64,000 nucleotides of DNA from Thermopolyspora flexuosa (GTDB taxonomy: Bacteria; Actinomycetota; Actinomycetes; Streptosporangiales; Streptosporangiaceae): NCBI RefSeq assembly GCF_006716785.1, contig NZ_VFPQ01000001.1:1860001-1924000 (forward strand), read 5' to 3'. The notes below the pieces were generated by a model that was not told the DNA's origin, searched no databases, and worked only from the letters and a program-made list of their open reading frames with translations. This document shows, piece by piece, positions 45,322 to 55,300 of the stretch. Within the stretch, counting starts at the first letter, position 1. The number at the start of each line of letters is the position of its first letter. Both the position numbers and the translations under genes were made by a program.

Positions 45322-46794
45322 TCAGCGGCGTTCGCGCAGCACGCGCTCGGCGGCGAGGCGGCCGGAGATGAGCACGGGCGGCACGCCGATGCCGGGCGCG
45401 GTGTACATGCCCGCCAGGTGCAGGCCGGGGACGCGGCGGGCCACCGAGGCGGGACGGAACCAGGCGGTCTGGGTGAACCGCTGGTCGAGCGCGAACGGCG
45501 TGCCCGCGCTGTGGCCGCGCCGCCGCCAGGCCGGCGGGTCGAGCACGAGCCGGGGACGGGCGGACAGGTCCGGGTAGCCGAGCCCGGCCAGGCGCGCGAG
45601 CAGCCGCTCCTCCAGGTACGGCCGGAGCCGGGACCAGTCGGCGCGCAGCAGGTTGGGCGCGGGCTCGAGCACGCTGAGCACGGCCTGCCCGGCGGGCGCC
45701 GCGTCGGCGTCGCAGGCCGGGTGGGTGACGAGCAGGCTGGGGTCCGGCTGCGGCAGCCCGCGGTCGAGCGCGTCGAACGCGGCGTGCCAGGCGCGGCCGA
45801 AGTGGATCGTGTGGTGGGCCTGGCCGGGCAGCGGCCGGTCGAGGCCGGCGTGGATCACCAGGCAGGAGGGGGAGTAGCGGGGGCGGCGCAGCCGCCAGTC
45901 GGCCGCCGCCGCGGGCAGCAGGCCGCTCGCGTGCGCGGCGGGCAGGTCGCAGGCGACCACCACCTGGCGGGCGGGCAGCGCCGACCCGTCGGCGAGTCGT
46001 ACCCCGCGCACGCCGTCGCCGCCGGTCTCCACGCGCACGGCCCGCACGCCGTACCGGAACGCCGCGCCCTTCTTCTCGGCGAGCGCGGCGAGCGCGGCCG
46101 GGATCGCGGCCATGCCGCCGCGCTCGGGGAAGTAGACGCCGCCGACGAGGTCCATGTACGCGACGACCGCGTAGACGCCGAGCGCGCGGTGCGGCGGCAG
46201 GCCGACGTACATCGCCTGGAAGGTGTGCGCGCGGACGAGCCGGTCGTCGCGCAGGCACGCGGCGGCGAGCCGGTCGAGGCGGCGGAACCCGCCGAGCACG
46301 GCGAGCCGGAGCAGCGTCCACGGCCGCAGCATCGACCGCAACCGCGCGGTGTCGGCGTCGATGAACGCGGGCCACGCCAGCGCGAACAGCTCGCCCAGCC
46401 GTCGCCGGTAGGCGAGATAGCGGCCCGCCTCCGCCGGGCCGCACAGCTCGCGCACCCGCTCGGCCATGACCTCGGCCTCCGGCACCACGTCGAGGTGGGT
46501 GCCGTCGGGGAAGGCGAGCCGGTAGGCGGGGTCGAGCCGCCGCAGCGGCAGCCACGCGTGCAGCTCCTCGCCCGCCGCGCCGAACAGGCCGGCGAGCACC
46601 TCGGGCATGGTGAGCACCGACGGCCCCACGTCGAACCGGTACGGCCCGGCGCGCTCGACGGCGCAGCAGCCGCCGGGGCCGTCGGCCGCCTCGACCACGG
46701 TGACCTCCCGCCCGGCCGCGGCGAGCCGTACCGCCGCGGCGAGCCCGGCGAGCCCGGCCCCGACCACCACGACCGGGCCGCCCCGGCCGGTCAC
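45322..46794 (-). CDS. crtI: Phytoene desaturase (CrtI)
   Basis: A 490-residue FAD-dependent desaturase. The N-terminal motif is VVVVGAGLAGLAAAVRLAAAG, and the C-terminal signature is GLHLAGMYTAPGIGVPPVLISG. It should convert phytoene to lycopene. GTG 46794 has GGAGG six bases upstream. It lies 12 kb from crtB and the main carotenoid genes, set among sugar-use genes, and its 3' end is six bases from the convergent LacI gene. It differs from the CrtD/CrtN-like enzyme at 27027. Confidence 0.85.
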   Translation of the reverse strand: MTGRGGPVVVVGAGLAGLAAAVRLAAAGREVTVVEAADGPGGCCAVERAGPYRFDVGPSVLTMPEVLAGLFGAAGEELHAWLPLRRLDPAYRLAFPDGTHLDVVPEAEVMAERVRELCGPAEAGRYLAYRRRLGELFALAWPAFIDADTARLRSMLRPWTLLRLAVLGGFRRLDRLAAACLRDDRLVRAHTFQAMYVGLPPHRALGVYAVVAYMDLVGGVYFPERGGMAAIPAALAALAEKKGAAFRYGVRAVRVETGGDGVRGVRLADGSALPARQVVVACDLPAAHASGLLPAAAADWRLRRPRYSPSCLVIHAGLDRPLPGQAHHTIHFGRAWHAAFDALDRGLPQPDPSLLVTHPACDADAAPAGQAVLSVLEPAPNLLRADWSRLRPYLEERLLARLAGLGYPDLSARPRLVLDPPAWRRRGHSAGTPFALDQRFTQTAWFRPASVARRVPGLHLAGMYTAPGIGVPPVLISGRLAAERVLRERR

Positions 46795-47000
46795 GCGCCA
46801 CCTCCGGCGGCCCGCCCGGCCACGCCCGGCGGCCGGGCGTCGCCGGGCGCATGCGGGTCACCCGCTCCGGCCGGGCGGGACCCGCGGCATGACGGTGTCG
46901 GGCGGCACGACAGCATTCGGACCTCCGGCGTTCCCCCGATGAACGGTCGCTGCGCCGGTACGTGCCCCCTCGTGCCGCGCCTAGTCCCCGCCCCGGCGGG

Positions 47001-48527
47001 TCAGGTGAGCCAGGCCGCGGTGTCGGCCGGCAGCAGGCCGTCCTCGAGCGGGCCGCTGGCGAGCAGGACCTCCCGGTGCGGCGGCGGCGCGATCGGGGCG
47101 GGGGAGAGGTTGACCACGCAGGTCAGGCCGGAGTCGCGGGTGAACGCGAGCACCTCGGGGCCGAGGTCGAGCCAGGTGAGCGTGCCGTCGCCGAGCAGCC
47201 GCCGCCGGATGCGCAGCGCGTTCCGGTACAGGGTGAGCATCGAGCCCAGGTCGCCGGTCTGCGCCTCCACGGTGAGCTTGCGCCAGTCCTCCGGCTGCGG
47301 CAGCCACGGCCGCCCGGCGCCGAACCCGAACGGCGGCTCCTCCCCGGACCACGGCAGCGGCACCCGGCAGCCGTCCCGGCCGGGCACGGTGTACCCGGAC
47401 CGCCGCCAGATCGGGTCCTGGCGCAGCTCGCCGGGGATGTCGTCCACCTCCGGCAGGCCGAGCTCCTCGCCCTGGTAGATGTACACGCTGCCGGGCAGCG
47501 CCATGGCGAGCAGCGCGGCCGCGCGGGCCCGCCGGTAGCCGAGCTCGAGGTCGCTCGGCGCGCCGTCCCGCCGGTTCGCGTGGTCCCAGGAGGTGTCGGC
47601 CCGGCCGTACCGGGTGACCACGCGGGCCACGTCGTGGTTGGACAGCACCCAGGTCGGCGGGGCGCCCAGCGGGGTGTGGGTGGCGAGGGTGCGCTCGATC
47701 ACCGCGCGCAGCCGGGCCGGGTCCCACGGGCAGGCGAGGAAGTCGAAGTTGAACGCGGTGTGCAGCTCGTCGGGCCGCAGGTAGCGGGCGAGCCGCTCCT
47801 GGTCGGGCAGCCACACCTCGCCGATGAGCACCCGCCCGCCGTACTCGTCGCTGATCCGCCGCCAGCTCCGGTAGATCTCGTGCACCTCGTCGAGGTCGGC
47901 GTACTCGCCGCGCAGGTCGGCGGGCTTGGCGAGCAGCGCGGCCGAGTCGATGCGGATGCCGTCGACGCCGCGGTCGAACCAGAACCGCAGCACGTCGTGG
48001 AACTCGGCGTGCACCTCGGGGTTGGTCCAGTTGAGGTCGGGCTGCTCCGGGGCGAACAGGTGCAGGTACCACTGCCCGTCGGGCACCTGGGTCCAGGCCG
48101 GCCCGCCGAAGATCGACTCCCACTCGCCGGGCTCGTCGCGGAACCAGAACCGGGCGCGCTCGGGGGAGCCGGGACCGGCGGCGAGCGCCTGCCTGAACCA
48201 TTCGCTCTCGGTCGAGCTGTGGTTCGGCACCACGTCGATGATCACCCGGATGCCCGCCTCGTGGGCCTCGGCGATGAAGCGCTCGGCCTCGGCGAGCGTG
48301 CCGAAGGCCGGGTCGATGTCCCGGTAGTCGGCCACGTCGTAGCCGCCGTCGGCGAGCGGCGAGGGGTACCAGGGGGTGATCCACACGGCGTCCACGCCGA
48401 GCTCGGTCAGGTACGGCAGGCGGGAGCGCAGCCCGGCCAGGTCGCCGACGCCGTCGCCGTTGCCGTCGGCGAAACTGCGCAGGTAGACCTGGTAGATCGC
48501 GGCTCCCCGCCACCACGTTTCGGACAT
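47001..48527 (-). CDS. aglA: GH13 alpha-glucosidase
   Basis: A 508-residue cytoplasmic GH13 oligo-alpha-glucosidase. Conserved regions: DVVPNHSS, nucleophile Asp194 in DGIRIDSA, acid/base Glu237 in LIGEVW, and Asp299 in LSNHD. Length and N-terminus ([20 protein letters not shown]) match the oligo-1,6-glucosidase and alpha-glucosidase group. It is the last gene of an importer operon and would hydrolyse imported alpha-gluco-oligosaccharides, perhaps nigero-oligosaccharides from the secreted GH87-type enzyme at 52377. Confidence 0.9.
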   Translation of the reverse strand: MSETWWRGAAIYQVYLRSFADGNGDGVGDLAGLRSRLPYLTELGVDAVWITPWYPSPLADGGYDVADYRDIDPAFGTLAEAERFIAEAHEAGIRVIIDVVPNHSSTESEWFRQALAAGPGSPERARFWFRDEPGEWESIFGGPAWTQVPDGQWYLHLFAPEQPDLNWTNPEVHAEFHDVLRFWFDRGVDGIRIDSAALLAKPADLRGEYADLDEVHEIYRSWRRISDEYGGRVLIGEVWLPDQERLARYLRPDELHTAFNFDFLACPWDPARLRAVIERTLATHTPLGAPPTWVLSNHDVARVVTRYGRADTSWDHANRRDGAPSDLELGYRRARAAALLAMALPGSVYIYQGEELGLPEVDDIPGELRQDPIWRRSGYTVPGRDGCRVPLPWSGEEPPFGFGAGRPWLPQPEDWRKLTVEAQTGDLGSMLTLYRNALRIRRRLLGDGTLTWLDLGPEVLAFTRDSGLTCVVNLSPAPIAPPPHREVLLASGPLEDGLLPADTAAWLT

Positions 48528-48588
48528 GCGGAAGGTGACTCCTTGTCGCGTTGGGATCGGTCGGGACGTCGGTGATTCGGGGTGGGGC

Positions 48589-49545
48589 TCAGCCCTTGAG
48601 GCCGCCCGCGGTGAGTCCGGCCATGATGTGCCGCTGGAACAGGAAGAAGACGATGATCGACGGGATGCTCGCGATCGTCAGGCCGGCGAGGATCGCGTTC
48701 TGGCCCACCGCGCCGGCGGTCTGCGACAGGCCGACGCTGATCGTCATCTTCTCGCTGTCCGGCAGCACGAGCAGCGGCAGCACGAAGTCCCGGTAGACGT
48801 TGACGATGGTGAAGATCGAGACCACGCCGAGGATCGGCCGGGAGACCGGGATCACCACCGACCACAGGATGCGCACCGGCCCGGCGCCGTCGAGCGACGC
48901 GGCCTCGAGCAGCTCCCGCGGGATCGAGTCGAAGAACCGCTTGAGCAGCAGGATGTTGAACCCGTTCGCCGCGGCCGGGAACCACAGCGCCCACGGCGTG
49001 TTGAGCAGGTGCCAGCCGAGGATCGGCACGTCGACGATGGTCAGGTAGAGCGGGATGAGCACGACCATCGGCGGGATCATCAGCGTGGCGAGCATGCCGC
49101 CGAGGATCACGTTCCCGAAGATCGGCCGCAGCCTCGACAGGGCGTACGCCGCGGACACGTCCACCGCCATGACGAACAGCCAGCCGCCCACCGCGTAGAA
49201 GGAGGTGTTCCACAGCAGCAGCCCGATGTCGAACAGCTCCCACGCCTCGAGGAAGGCGTCGAGCGACGGCTCGGCCGGGAGCAGCGTCGGCGGCATGCGG
49301 GCGATCTCCTCGCCCGTCTTCATCGCGCCCGTCGCCATCCAGTACAGCGGGAACACGAAGACGAGCGTGAAGACCACGACCACGGCGACGAGCACGGTCC
49401 AGTAGGCGAACCGGCCCCACGGCGTGGTGAGCGCCAGCGGCGAGATGATCGCACGCGTCCGCGGCTCGACCCGGCGGCGCGGGCGGCGGGCGGGCCCGTC
49501 TCCCCGCACTGGGGCGGCCGGCCGGTCCAGGGTGAGGTTCGGCAT
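48589..49545 (-). CDS. Sugar ABC transporter permease (MalG type), alpha-glucan cluster
   Basis: A 318-residue six-helix permease; the EAA loop reads LLEAASLDGAGPVRILWSVVIPVS. It lies 10 bp after the MalF-type gene and 61 bp before the alpha-glucosidase gene. An Arg-rich N-terminal tail precedes helix 1. Confidence 0.9.
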   Translation of the reverse strand: MPNLTLDRPAAPVRGDGPARRPRRRVEPRTRAIISPLALTTPWGRFAYWTVLVAVVVVFTLVFVFPLYWMATGAMKTGEEIARMPPTLLPAEPSLDAFLEAWELFDIGLLLWNTSFYAVGGWLFVMAVDVSAAYALSRLRPIFGNVILGGMLATLMIPPMVVLIPLYLTIVDVPILGWHLLNTPWALWFPAAANGFNILLLKRFFDSIPRELLEAASLDGAGPVRILWSVVIPVSRPILGVVSIFTIVNVYRDFVLPLLVLPDSEKMTISVGLSQTAGAVGQNAILAGLTIASIPSIIVFFLFQRHIMAGLTAGGLKG

Positions 49546-49555
49546 CGCTTCCCCC

Positions 49556-50563
49556 TCAGCGCGTGTTGTCGCGGGTGAGCCGGAGCTGGACGGCGGCGAA
49601 GACGAGCAACACGATCATGAGCATCATGCCGAGGGCGCCGCCCGCGCCGTAGTTGCCGCCGTACACGAAGGCGTACTGGTACATCAGGTAGGCGACGGTG
49701 ACGGTGGCGTTCTCCGGGCCGCCGCCGGTGAGCATGTACGGCTCGATGAACACCTGCATCGTCGCCACGATCTGGAGCATGAGCATCAGCAGCAGGATCA
49801 GCCGGGTCTGCGGGATCGTGACGTGCCGGATCTTGGCGAGCACGCCCGCGCCGTCGAGCTCGGCCGCCTCGTACAGCTCGGACGGGATGTTCTGCAGCGC
49901 CGCCAGGTAGATGAGCGTGGCGGTGCCCATGTTCATCCAGGTGGACACCAGCACCAGCGAGATCAGCGCGGTGTCCGACGAGTCGAGCCAGGCGAGCGGC
50001 GGCAGGTGGAGGAACGCCAGGATCTGGTTGAACAGGCCCGGCCCCGGGTCGAGCAGCCAGCGGAACAGCAGCACGCTGACGATCGGCGGCAGCATCACCG
50101 GCAGGTAGACCACGAACCGCAGATACGCCCGGGCGTGCCGCAGCTCGTTGAGCAGCAGCGCGACCGCGAACGGCACGGCGTAGCCGCACAGCAGGGCGAG
50201 CAGGGTGAACGCGATCGTGTTCCACCAGGCCTGGCCGAACGCCGGGTCCCGGATCACGGTGCGGAAGTTCTCCAGGCCCACCCACTCCGGCGGGTCGATG
50301 AGGTTGGTGCTCTGGAAGGCGAGGACGAACTCCCGCACCATCGGGTACCAGGCGAACAGCGTGAAGCAGAACAGCGCGCCGCACATGAACCCGTAGGCGG
50401 TGAGGTTGCGCCGCACCGCCTGGCCGAGCCGGGTACGGCCCGGCCGGGACGGGCCCTCGCGGTACGGCCCGAGCCGCCACCGTGGCCGCGGGCCGGGCCC
50501 CGCCGGCGCGTGCCGGCCGGGGCCCGTCGTCGCGATCCCGGTCGCCACGGTCGGCTCAGCCAT
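49556..50563 (-). CDS. Sugar ABC transporter permease (MalF type), alpha-glucan cluster
   Basis: A 335-residue permease with EAA loop ELYEAAELDGAGVLAKIRHVTIPQ. About 50 polar residues rich in Pro, Arg and Gly precede the first helix. Its start overlaps the end of the binding-protein gene by eight bases, so the two are coupled. Confidence 0.9.
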   Translation of the reverse strand: MAEPTVATGIATTGPGRHAPAGPGPRPRWRLGPYREGPSRPGRTRLGQAVRRNLTAYGFMCGALFCFTLFAWYPMVREFVLAFQSTNLIDPPEWVGLENFRTVIRDPAFGQAWWNTIAFTLLALLCGYAVPFAVALLLNELRHARAYLRFVVYLPVMLPPIVSVLLFRWLLDPGPGLFNQILAFLHLPPLAWLDSSDTALISLVLVSTWMNMGTATLIYLAALQNIPSELYEAAELDGAGVLAKIRHVTIPQTRLILLLMLMLQIVATMQVFIEPYMLTGGGPENATVTVAYLMYQYAFVYGGNYGAGGALGMMLMIVLLVFAAVQLRLTRDNTR

Positions 50564-51914
50564 TGCTCGCGAGGATCGTGTTCGCCTTCGCCTCGGCGTC
50601 GGCGAGCAGCCTGTCGATGTCGGCGTCGCGGCGGCTCAGCACGGCGGACATGGCCACGTCGAGCACGGCGTACAGCTCCTGCGCCTTCGGCGGCTCCATC
50701 TTCGGCGGGATCGAGGCCGAGGCCTCCACGTACGGCCGGTAGTTCTCCACCGGCAGCACCGCGTTCTCCCGGCGGGCCTGCTGGATCGCCTTGCCGGTGG
50801 GCGAGTCGCCGTACACGTCGTTGTCCGGGATGCCGACCGGGTTGCCGATCGCCTTGCCGCGGGCGAAGTCGAAGCGGCCCTTGCCGACGGTGTTGAACTG
50901 GAAGTCGATCCACTTCATGCCGGCCCGGGCCTGCTCGGGCGTGGCCTTGGGGTTGATGAAGTACGCCTCGCCGCCGCTCAGCGCGGCCTTCGCCTCGGGA
51001 ATGCCGGTGATGCCGTAGTCGGCGTAGTCGCCGTCGAACTTCTGCACCACGTCGGTGATCACGTCGGGCGCGCCGAGCATCATCCCGACCTTGCCGCCGC
51101 CCATCGCCATCATGAGCGACTCCCAGCCGTTGTACAGCTTGGCGCCCATGCTGTCGTCCACCCAGCGCATGTCGTGGAGGTACTGCAGGACCTCCTTGCC
51201 GATGGGGGAGTTGAACGCGGCCTTCTTGCCGTCGGGGGTGACCATCTCGCCGCCCCGGGCGTACACGTGCATGGTGAAGTGCCAGCCGCCGGTGTTGCCG
51301 CCGGAGTACTCGCCGAAGCCGACGTGGTCCGGGCCGAGCGCGGCGATCCTCTTGGCCGCCTCGCGGACCTCGGCCCAGGTCTTCGGCGGGGCGTCCGGGT
51401 CGAGGCCGGCCTGTGTGAACAGCCTGCGGTTGTAGACCAGGCCGACGCTGTAGTGCACGTTCGGCACGCCGTACACCCGGCCGTCCCGGGTGACCAGCTC
51501 CTTGACGTCCTCGCGCAGGTCCTTCCAGTTCTTGATCTCGTCGAGGTACGGGGTGATGTCGAGGGCCTGCCGCTTGCCGATCACCTCGTCGTAGTTGGTG
51601 ACGGGGACCATGAACACGGTCTCCATCTGGCCGCCCGCGAGCTTGGGCCCGAAGGTCTTGGGGTCGAAGCAGGGCTGCTGGTCGGTGCTCCTGACGATCA
51701 CGCCCGGGTTCGCCTTCTGGAACTCGGCGACGTCGTCGTCCCACGCCTTGCGGTTCTCCGGGGCGGTCTTCGCGGGTTGGCAGGCCACGGTGATGTGGAC
51801 CTGCCCGCTCCCGGCGGTCTCCGCGGGGTCGCCGCCGCCGCACCCCGCCGTGCTCACGGTCAGCCCTGCCGCCAGGAGCAGTCCCGCGGTCCTGCGAAAG
51901 CCCGATCTGCGCAT
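50556..51914 (-). CDS. Sugar ABC transporter substrate-binding lipoprotein, alpha-glucan cluster
   Basis: A 452-residue solute-binding lipoprotein. The signal peptide ends in lipobox STAGC, followed by GGG. Segments such as YGVPNVHYSVGLVYNRRLF and PKTWAEVREAAKRIA are typical of family 1 binders. It is the first gene of the SBP-permease-permease-GH13 operon; a promoter is visible at 51972-52000. The ligand is inferred from context to be an alpha-gluco-oligosaccharide. Confidence 0.88.
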   Translation of the reverse strand: MRRSGFRRTAGLLLAAGLTVSTAGCGGGDPAETAGSGQVHITVACQPAKTAPENRKAWDDDVAEFQKANPGVIVRSTDQQPCFDPKTFGPKLAGGQMETVFMVPVTNYDEVIGKRQALDITPYLDEIKNWKDLREDVKELVTRDGRVYGVPNVHYSVGLVYNRRLFTQAGLDPDAPPKTWAEVREAAKRIAALGPDHVGFGEYSGGNTGGWHFTMHVYARGGEMVTPDGKKAAFNSPIGKEVLQYLHDMRWVDDSMGAKLYNGWESLMMAMGGGKVGMMLGAPDVITDVVQKFDGDYADYGITGIPEAKAALSGGEAYFINPKATPEQARAGMKWIDFQFNTVGKGRFDFARGKAIGNPVGIPDNDVYGDSPTGKAIQQARRENAVLPVENYRPYVEASASIPPKMEPPKAQELYAVLDVAMSAVLSRRDADIDRLLADAEAKANTILASNG

Positions 51915-51971
51915 CGTCTGGCCCTTCTCCCACGCTCGATGGACGGTGAGGCGCCCCGCCGTGTGGCGTTG

Positions 51972-52000
51972 AGCATAGACTCGCGAACAGATCGCAGCAA
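51972..52000 (-). promoter_or_regulatory. Probable promoter of the alpha-glucan importer operon
   Basis: On the minus strand TTGCTG (51995-52000) and TATGCT (51972-51977) are spaced by 17 bp, about 58 bp before the start codon at 51914. The -35 box is weak, so an activator or alternative promoter is possible. Confidence 0.4.
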
Positions 52001-52159
52001 TATCCGGATTGTGGAGCGCAAGATTACAACTGAATCACGTCAAGGATTTCGAACCTGGTGGCGATCATGGGTGATACGTGGGCTTATGTGCCTCCAGGGG
52101 GCCGCGCGTGCTGCGGAAACGCTCCGGGAACACGTCCGACGCAAGCCGGCGAAAGCGGC

Positions 52160-52173
52160 CGCAAGTGCTTGCG
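52160..52173. promoter_or_regulatory. LacI-type operator between alpha-glucan importer and GH87 gene
   Basis: CGCAAGTGCTTGCG is a 14-bp palindrome with a single central mismatch (consensus CGCAAGCGCTTGCG). It lies in the divergent 462-bp region between the importer operon and the secreted glucanase. A related CGCAA-N5-TTGCG site precedes the LacI gene at 56563. Confidence 0.6.
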
Positions 52174-52290
52174 CTGGATTGCGCTGACATGACGTCGCGT
52201 CCTGCAAGCCCTGTTGCGGCCAGGCTTCGCTGACACGGCCGTCACCACCTGGGATTTCGCGGTACGGCACGCGTGGTGTCCTAAGTCGGC

Positions 52291-52343
52291 CATTTGCGTA
52301 ACTCAGTCAGAACATTGCAGTTACCTGTCGGTCATCTTATGGT
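52291..52343 (+). promoter_or_regulatory. GH87 gene promoter with upstream shared motif
   Basis: TTGCAG (52315-52320) and TATGGT (52338-52343) are 17 bp apart, 34 bp before the start codon at 52377. GTAACT (52298-52303) and AGTTAC (52319-52324) form a dyad across the -35 box, and 52291-52303 is the 13-base motif also found at 32950-32962. Confidence 0.45.
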
Positions 52344-52376
52344 TTGCCCACCCCCGGCCCCGAGAGGGAGCAGACC

Positions 52377-55300
52377 ATGAGGCACAGACCGGCCGTCCTA
52401 CCCCTGATCGCGGCGCTCGCCGCCGTCCTGCTCGCCGTCGGCCTGCCGGTGCCCCCGGCCGTGGCCGTCGCGCACGCCGCCGCGGGCCCCAACCTCGCGG
52501 CGGGCAAGCCGGTGACGGTGTCGAGCACCCAGCCCGGCTACCCCGGGAGCAACGCCACCGACGGCAACCAGGGCACCTACTGGGAGAGCGCCAACCACGA
52601 CTTCCCGCAGTGGATCCAGGTCGACCTCGGCCGCGCGGTCGACGTGAACGAGCTGGTGCTCCGGCTTCCCGCCCACTGGGAGAGCCGCACCCAGACGATC
52701 GAGGTGCGCGGCAGCGTCGACGGCACCTCGTTCACCCGGCTCGCCGCCCCCGCCGCGCGCCTGTTCAACCCGGCCGCGACGATCACCTTCGGCACCGCCA
52801 GGGTGCGGTACATCCGGCTGGACATCACCGCCAACACCGGGTGGCCCGCCGGCCAGATCTCCGAGTTCGAGGTCTACGGCCCCGGCCAGGACCCGGAGCC
52901 GGGGCCGGGTGACGGCACCGATCTCGCGCTCGGCAAGCCGATCGAGGCCTCCTCGCACACGTGGATCTACGTCCCGGGCAACGCCAACGACGGCGACGTG
53001 ACCACGTACTGGGAGGGCAACGGCCACCCGAGCACGCTCACCGTCTCGCTCGGCGCGGACGCCGACCTCACCTCGATCGTGCTCAGGCTCGATCCCGACC
53101 CGATCTGGGGGAGGCGCACCCAGACCATCGAGGTGCTCGGCCGTACCCAGGGCGGCGGCTCCTTCACCACCCTGGTGCCCACCGCCGACCACACCTTCGA
53201 CCCCGCCACCGGCAACACCGTGACCATCCCGGTGAACGGCAGGGCCGCGGACGTGCGGCTGCGGTTCACCGCGAACACCGGCGCGCCCGGCGGGCAGGTC
53301 GCCGAGTTCCAGGTGTTCGGCGAGCCCGCGCCGAACCCGGACCTCACCGTCACCGCCGTCTCCTGGACGCCCGCGAACCCCACCGAGACCGACGCGATCA
53401 CCCTGTCGGCCACCGTGCGCAACGCCGGCACCGTCGCCTCCGGCGCCACCACCGTGGCGTTCCGCCTCGGCGAGGCCGAGGTGGGCACCGCCGACGTCGG
53501 CGGGCTCGCCCCCGGCGCCTCGGCCACGGTCACCCGGAACATCGGCACCCGCGACGCGGGCACCCACGCCGTCTCCGCGGTCGTGGACCCGGACGACAAG
53601 GTGATCGAGCGCGACGAGGGCAACAACTCCCACACCGCCCCGTCCTCGCTGGTCATCCGGCCGGTGGACGGCTCCGACCTGGTCGCCACGGCGGTCTCCT
53701 GGACGCCCGCCAACCCGGCCGCGGGCGACGAGGTCAGCTTCACCGTGACCCTGAGGAACCAGGGCACCGTGGCCTCCGCAGGCGGGGCACACGGCATCAC
53801 GCTCACCGTCCTCGACTCCGACGGCGACACGATCAAGACGCTCACCGGCACGCACAACGGCGTGATCGCGCCCGGCGCCACCACCGCGCCGATCACCCTC
53901 GGCGGCACCTGGACCGCGGCCAACGGCGAGTACACGATCCGCACCGTGGTCGCCGCCGACGCCAACGAGCTGCCGGCCAAGCGGGACAACAACACCCGCA
54001 CCGACCGGATGTTCGTCGGGCGCGGCGCGCGCATGCCGTACGACATGTACGAGGCCGAGGACGCGGTCATCGGCGGCGGCGCGGCCGTGGTCGGCCCCAA
54101 CCGCACGATCGGCGACCTCGCCGGGGAGGCGTCCGGGCGGCGCGCCGTCACCCTCGACACCACCGGCGCCTACGTCGAGTTCACCGCCAAGGCCCCGGCC
54201 AACACCCTGGTCGTGCGGTTCTCCATCCCGGACGCGCCGGGCGGCGGCGGCATCGACGCCACGCTCAACGTCTACGTGAACGGCACCTTCCATAAGGCGC
54301 TCAACCTCACCTCCAGGTACGCCTGGCTGTACGGCGACGAGGCGAGCCCGAGCAACTCGCCGTCCGCCGGCCCGCCCCGCCACATCTACGACGAGGCGCA
54401 CCTCATGCTCGACACCACCGTCCCGGCGGGCGGGAGGATCCGGCTGCAGAAGGACCCGGCCAACACCACCCGGTACGCGATCGACTTCATCAACCTGGAG
54501 AAGGCCGAACCGGTGGCGAACCCCGACCCGGCCCGCTACGCCGTACCGGCCGGGTTCTCCCAGCAGGACGTGCAGAACGCGCTCGACCGGGTCCGCCAGG
54601 ACCCCGCGCTCGAGGGCGTCTACCTGCCGCCCGGCGACTACCGGACCGACGGCAAGTTCCACGTGTACGGCAGGGCCGTCAAGGTGATCGGCGCCGGGCC
54701 GTGGTTCACCAGGTTCCACTCCCCGGCAGACCAGGAGAACACCGACGTCGGCTGGCGGATCGACCCGTCGGCGAACGGCTCGACGTTCGCGGGCTTCGCC
54801 CACTTCGGCAACTACACGCAGCGGATCGACGGCCCCGGCAAGATCTTCGACATGGCGAACGTCTCCCGGATCACCATCGACAACCTCTGGGTCGAGCACC
54901 AGGTGTGCCTCTACTGGGGCAGCCACGTCGACCACGTGACGATCAAGAACTCGCGGATCCGGAACATGTTCGCCGACGGCGGCAACTTCACCAACGGCAG
55001 CACGAACAACCTGGTCAGCAACGTCGAGGCCCGCGCCACCGGGGACGACGGCTTCGCGCTGTTCGCCGCCACGGACAACGTCGACGGCGACCAGTCCGGC
55101 AACGTGCTGGAGAACCTCACCGTCATCCTCACCTGGCGGGCCGCGGGCATCGCCGTGTACGGCGGGCAGAACAACACCGTCCGCAACGTCTACATCGCCG
55201 ACACGCTCACCTACCCCGGGATCACGATCAGCTCGCTCGACTTCGGGTACCCGATGCGCGGCTTCGGCCCCGGCGTGACCCGGTTCGAGAACATCTCGAT

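Noticed and set aside
45312-45325. CTGACC-CC-GGTCAG as a terminator between the LacI and crtI genes
   Set aside because: The stem is only six pairs with a two-base loop and is formed by the two stop codons themselves; too weak to call.
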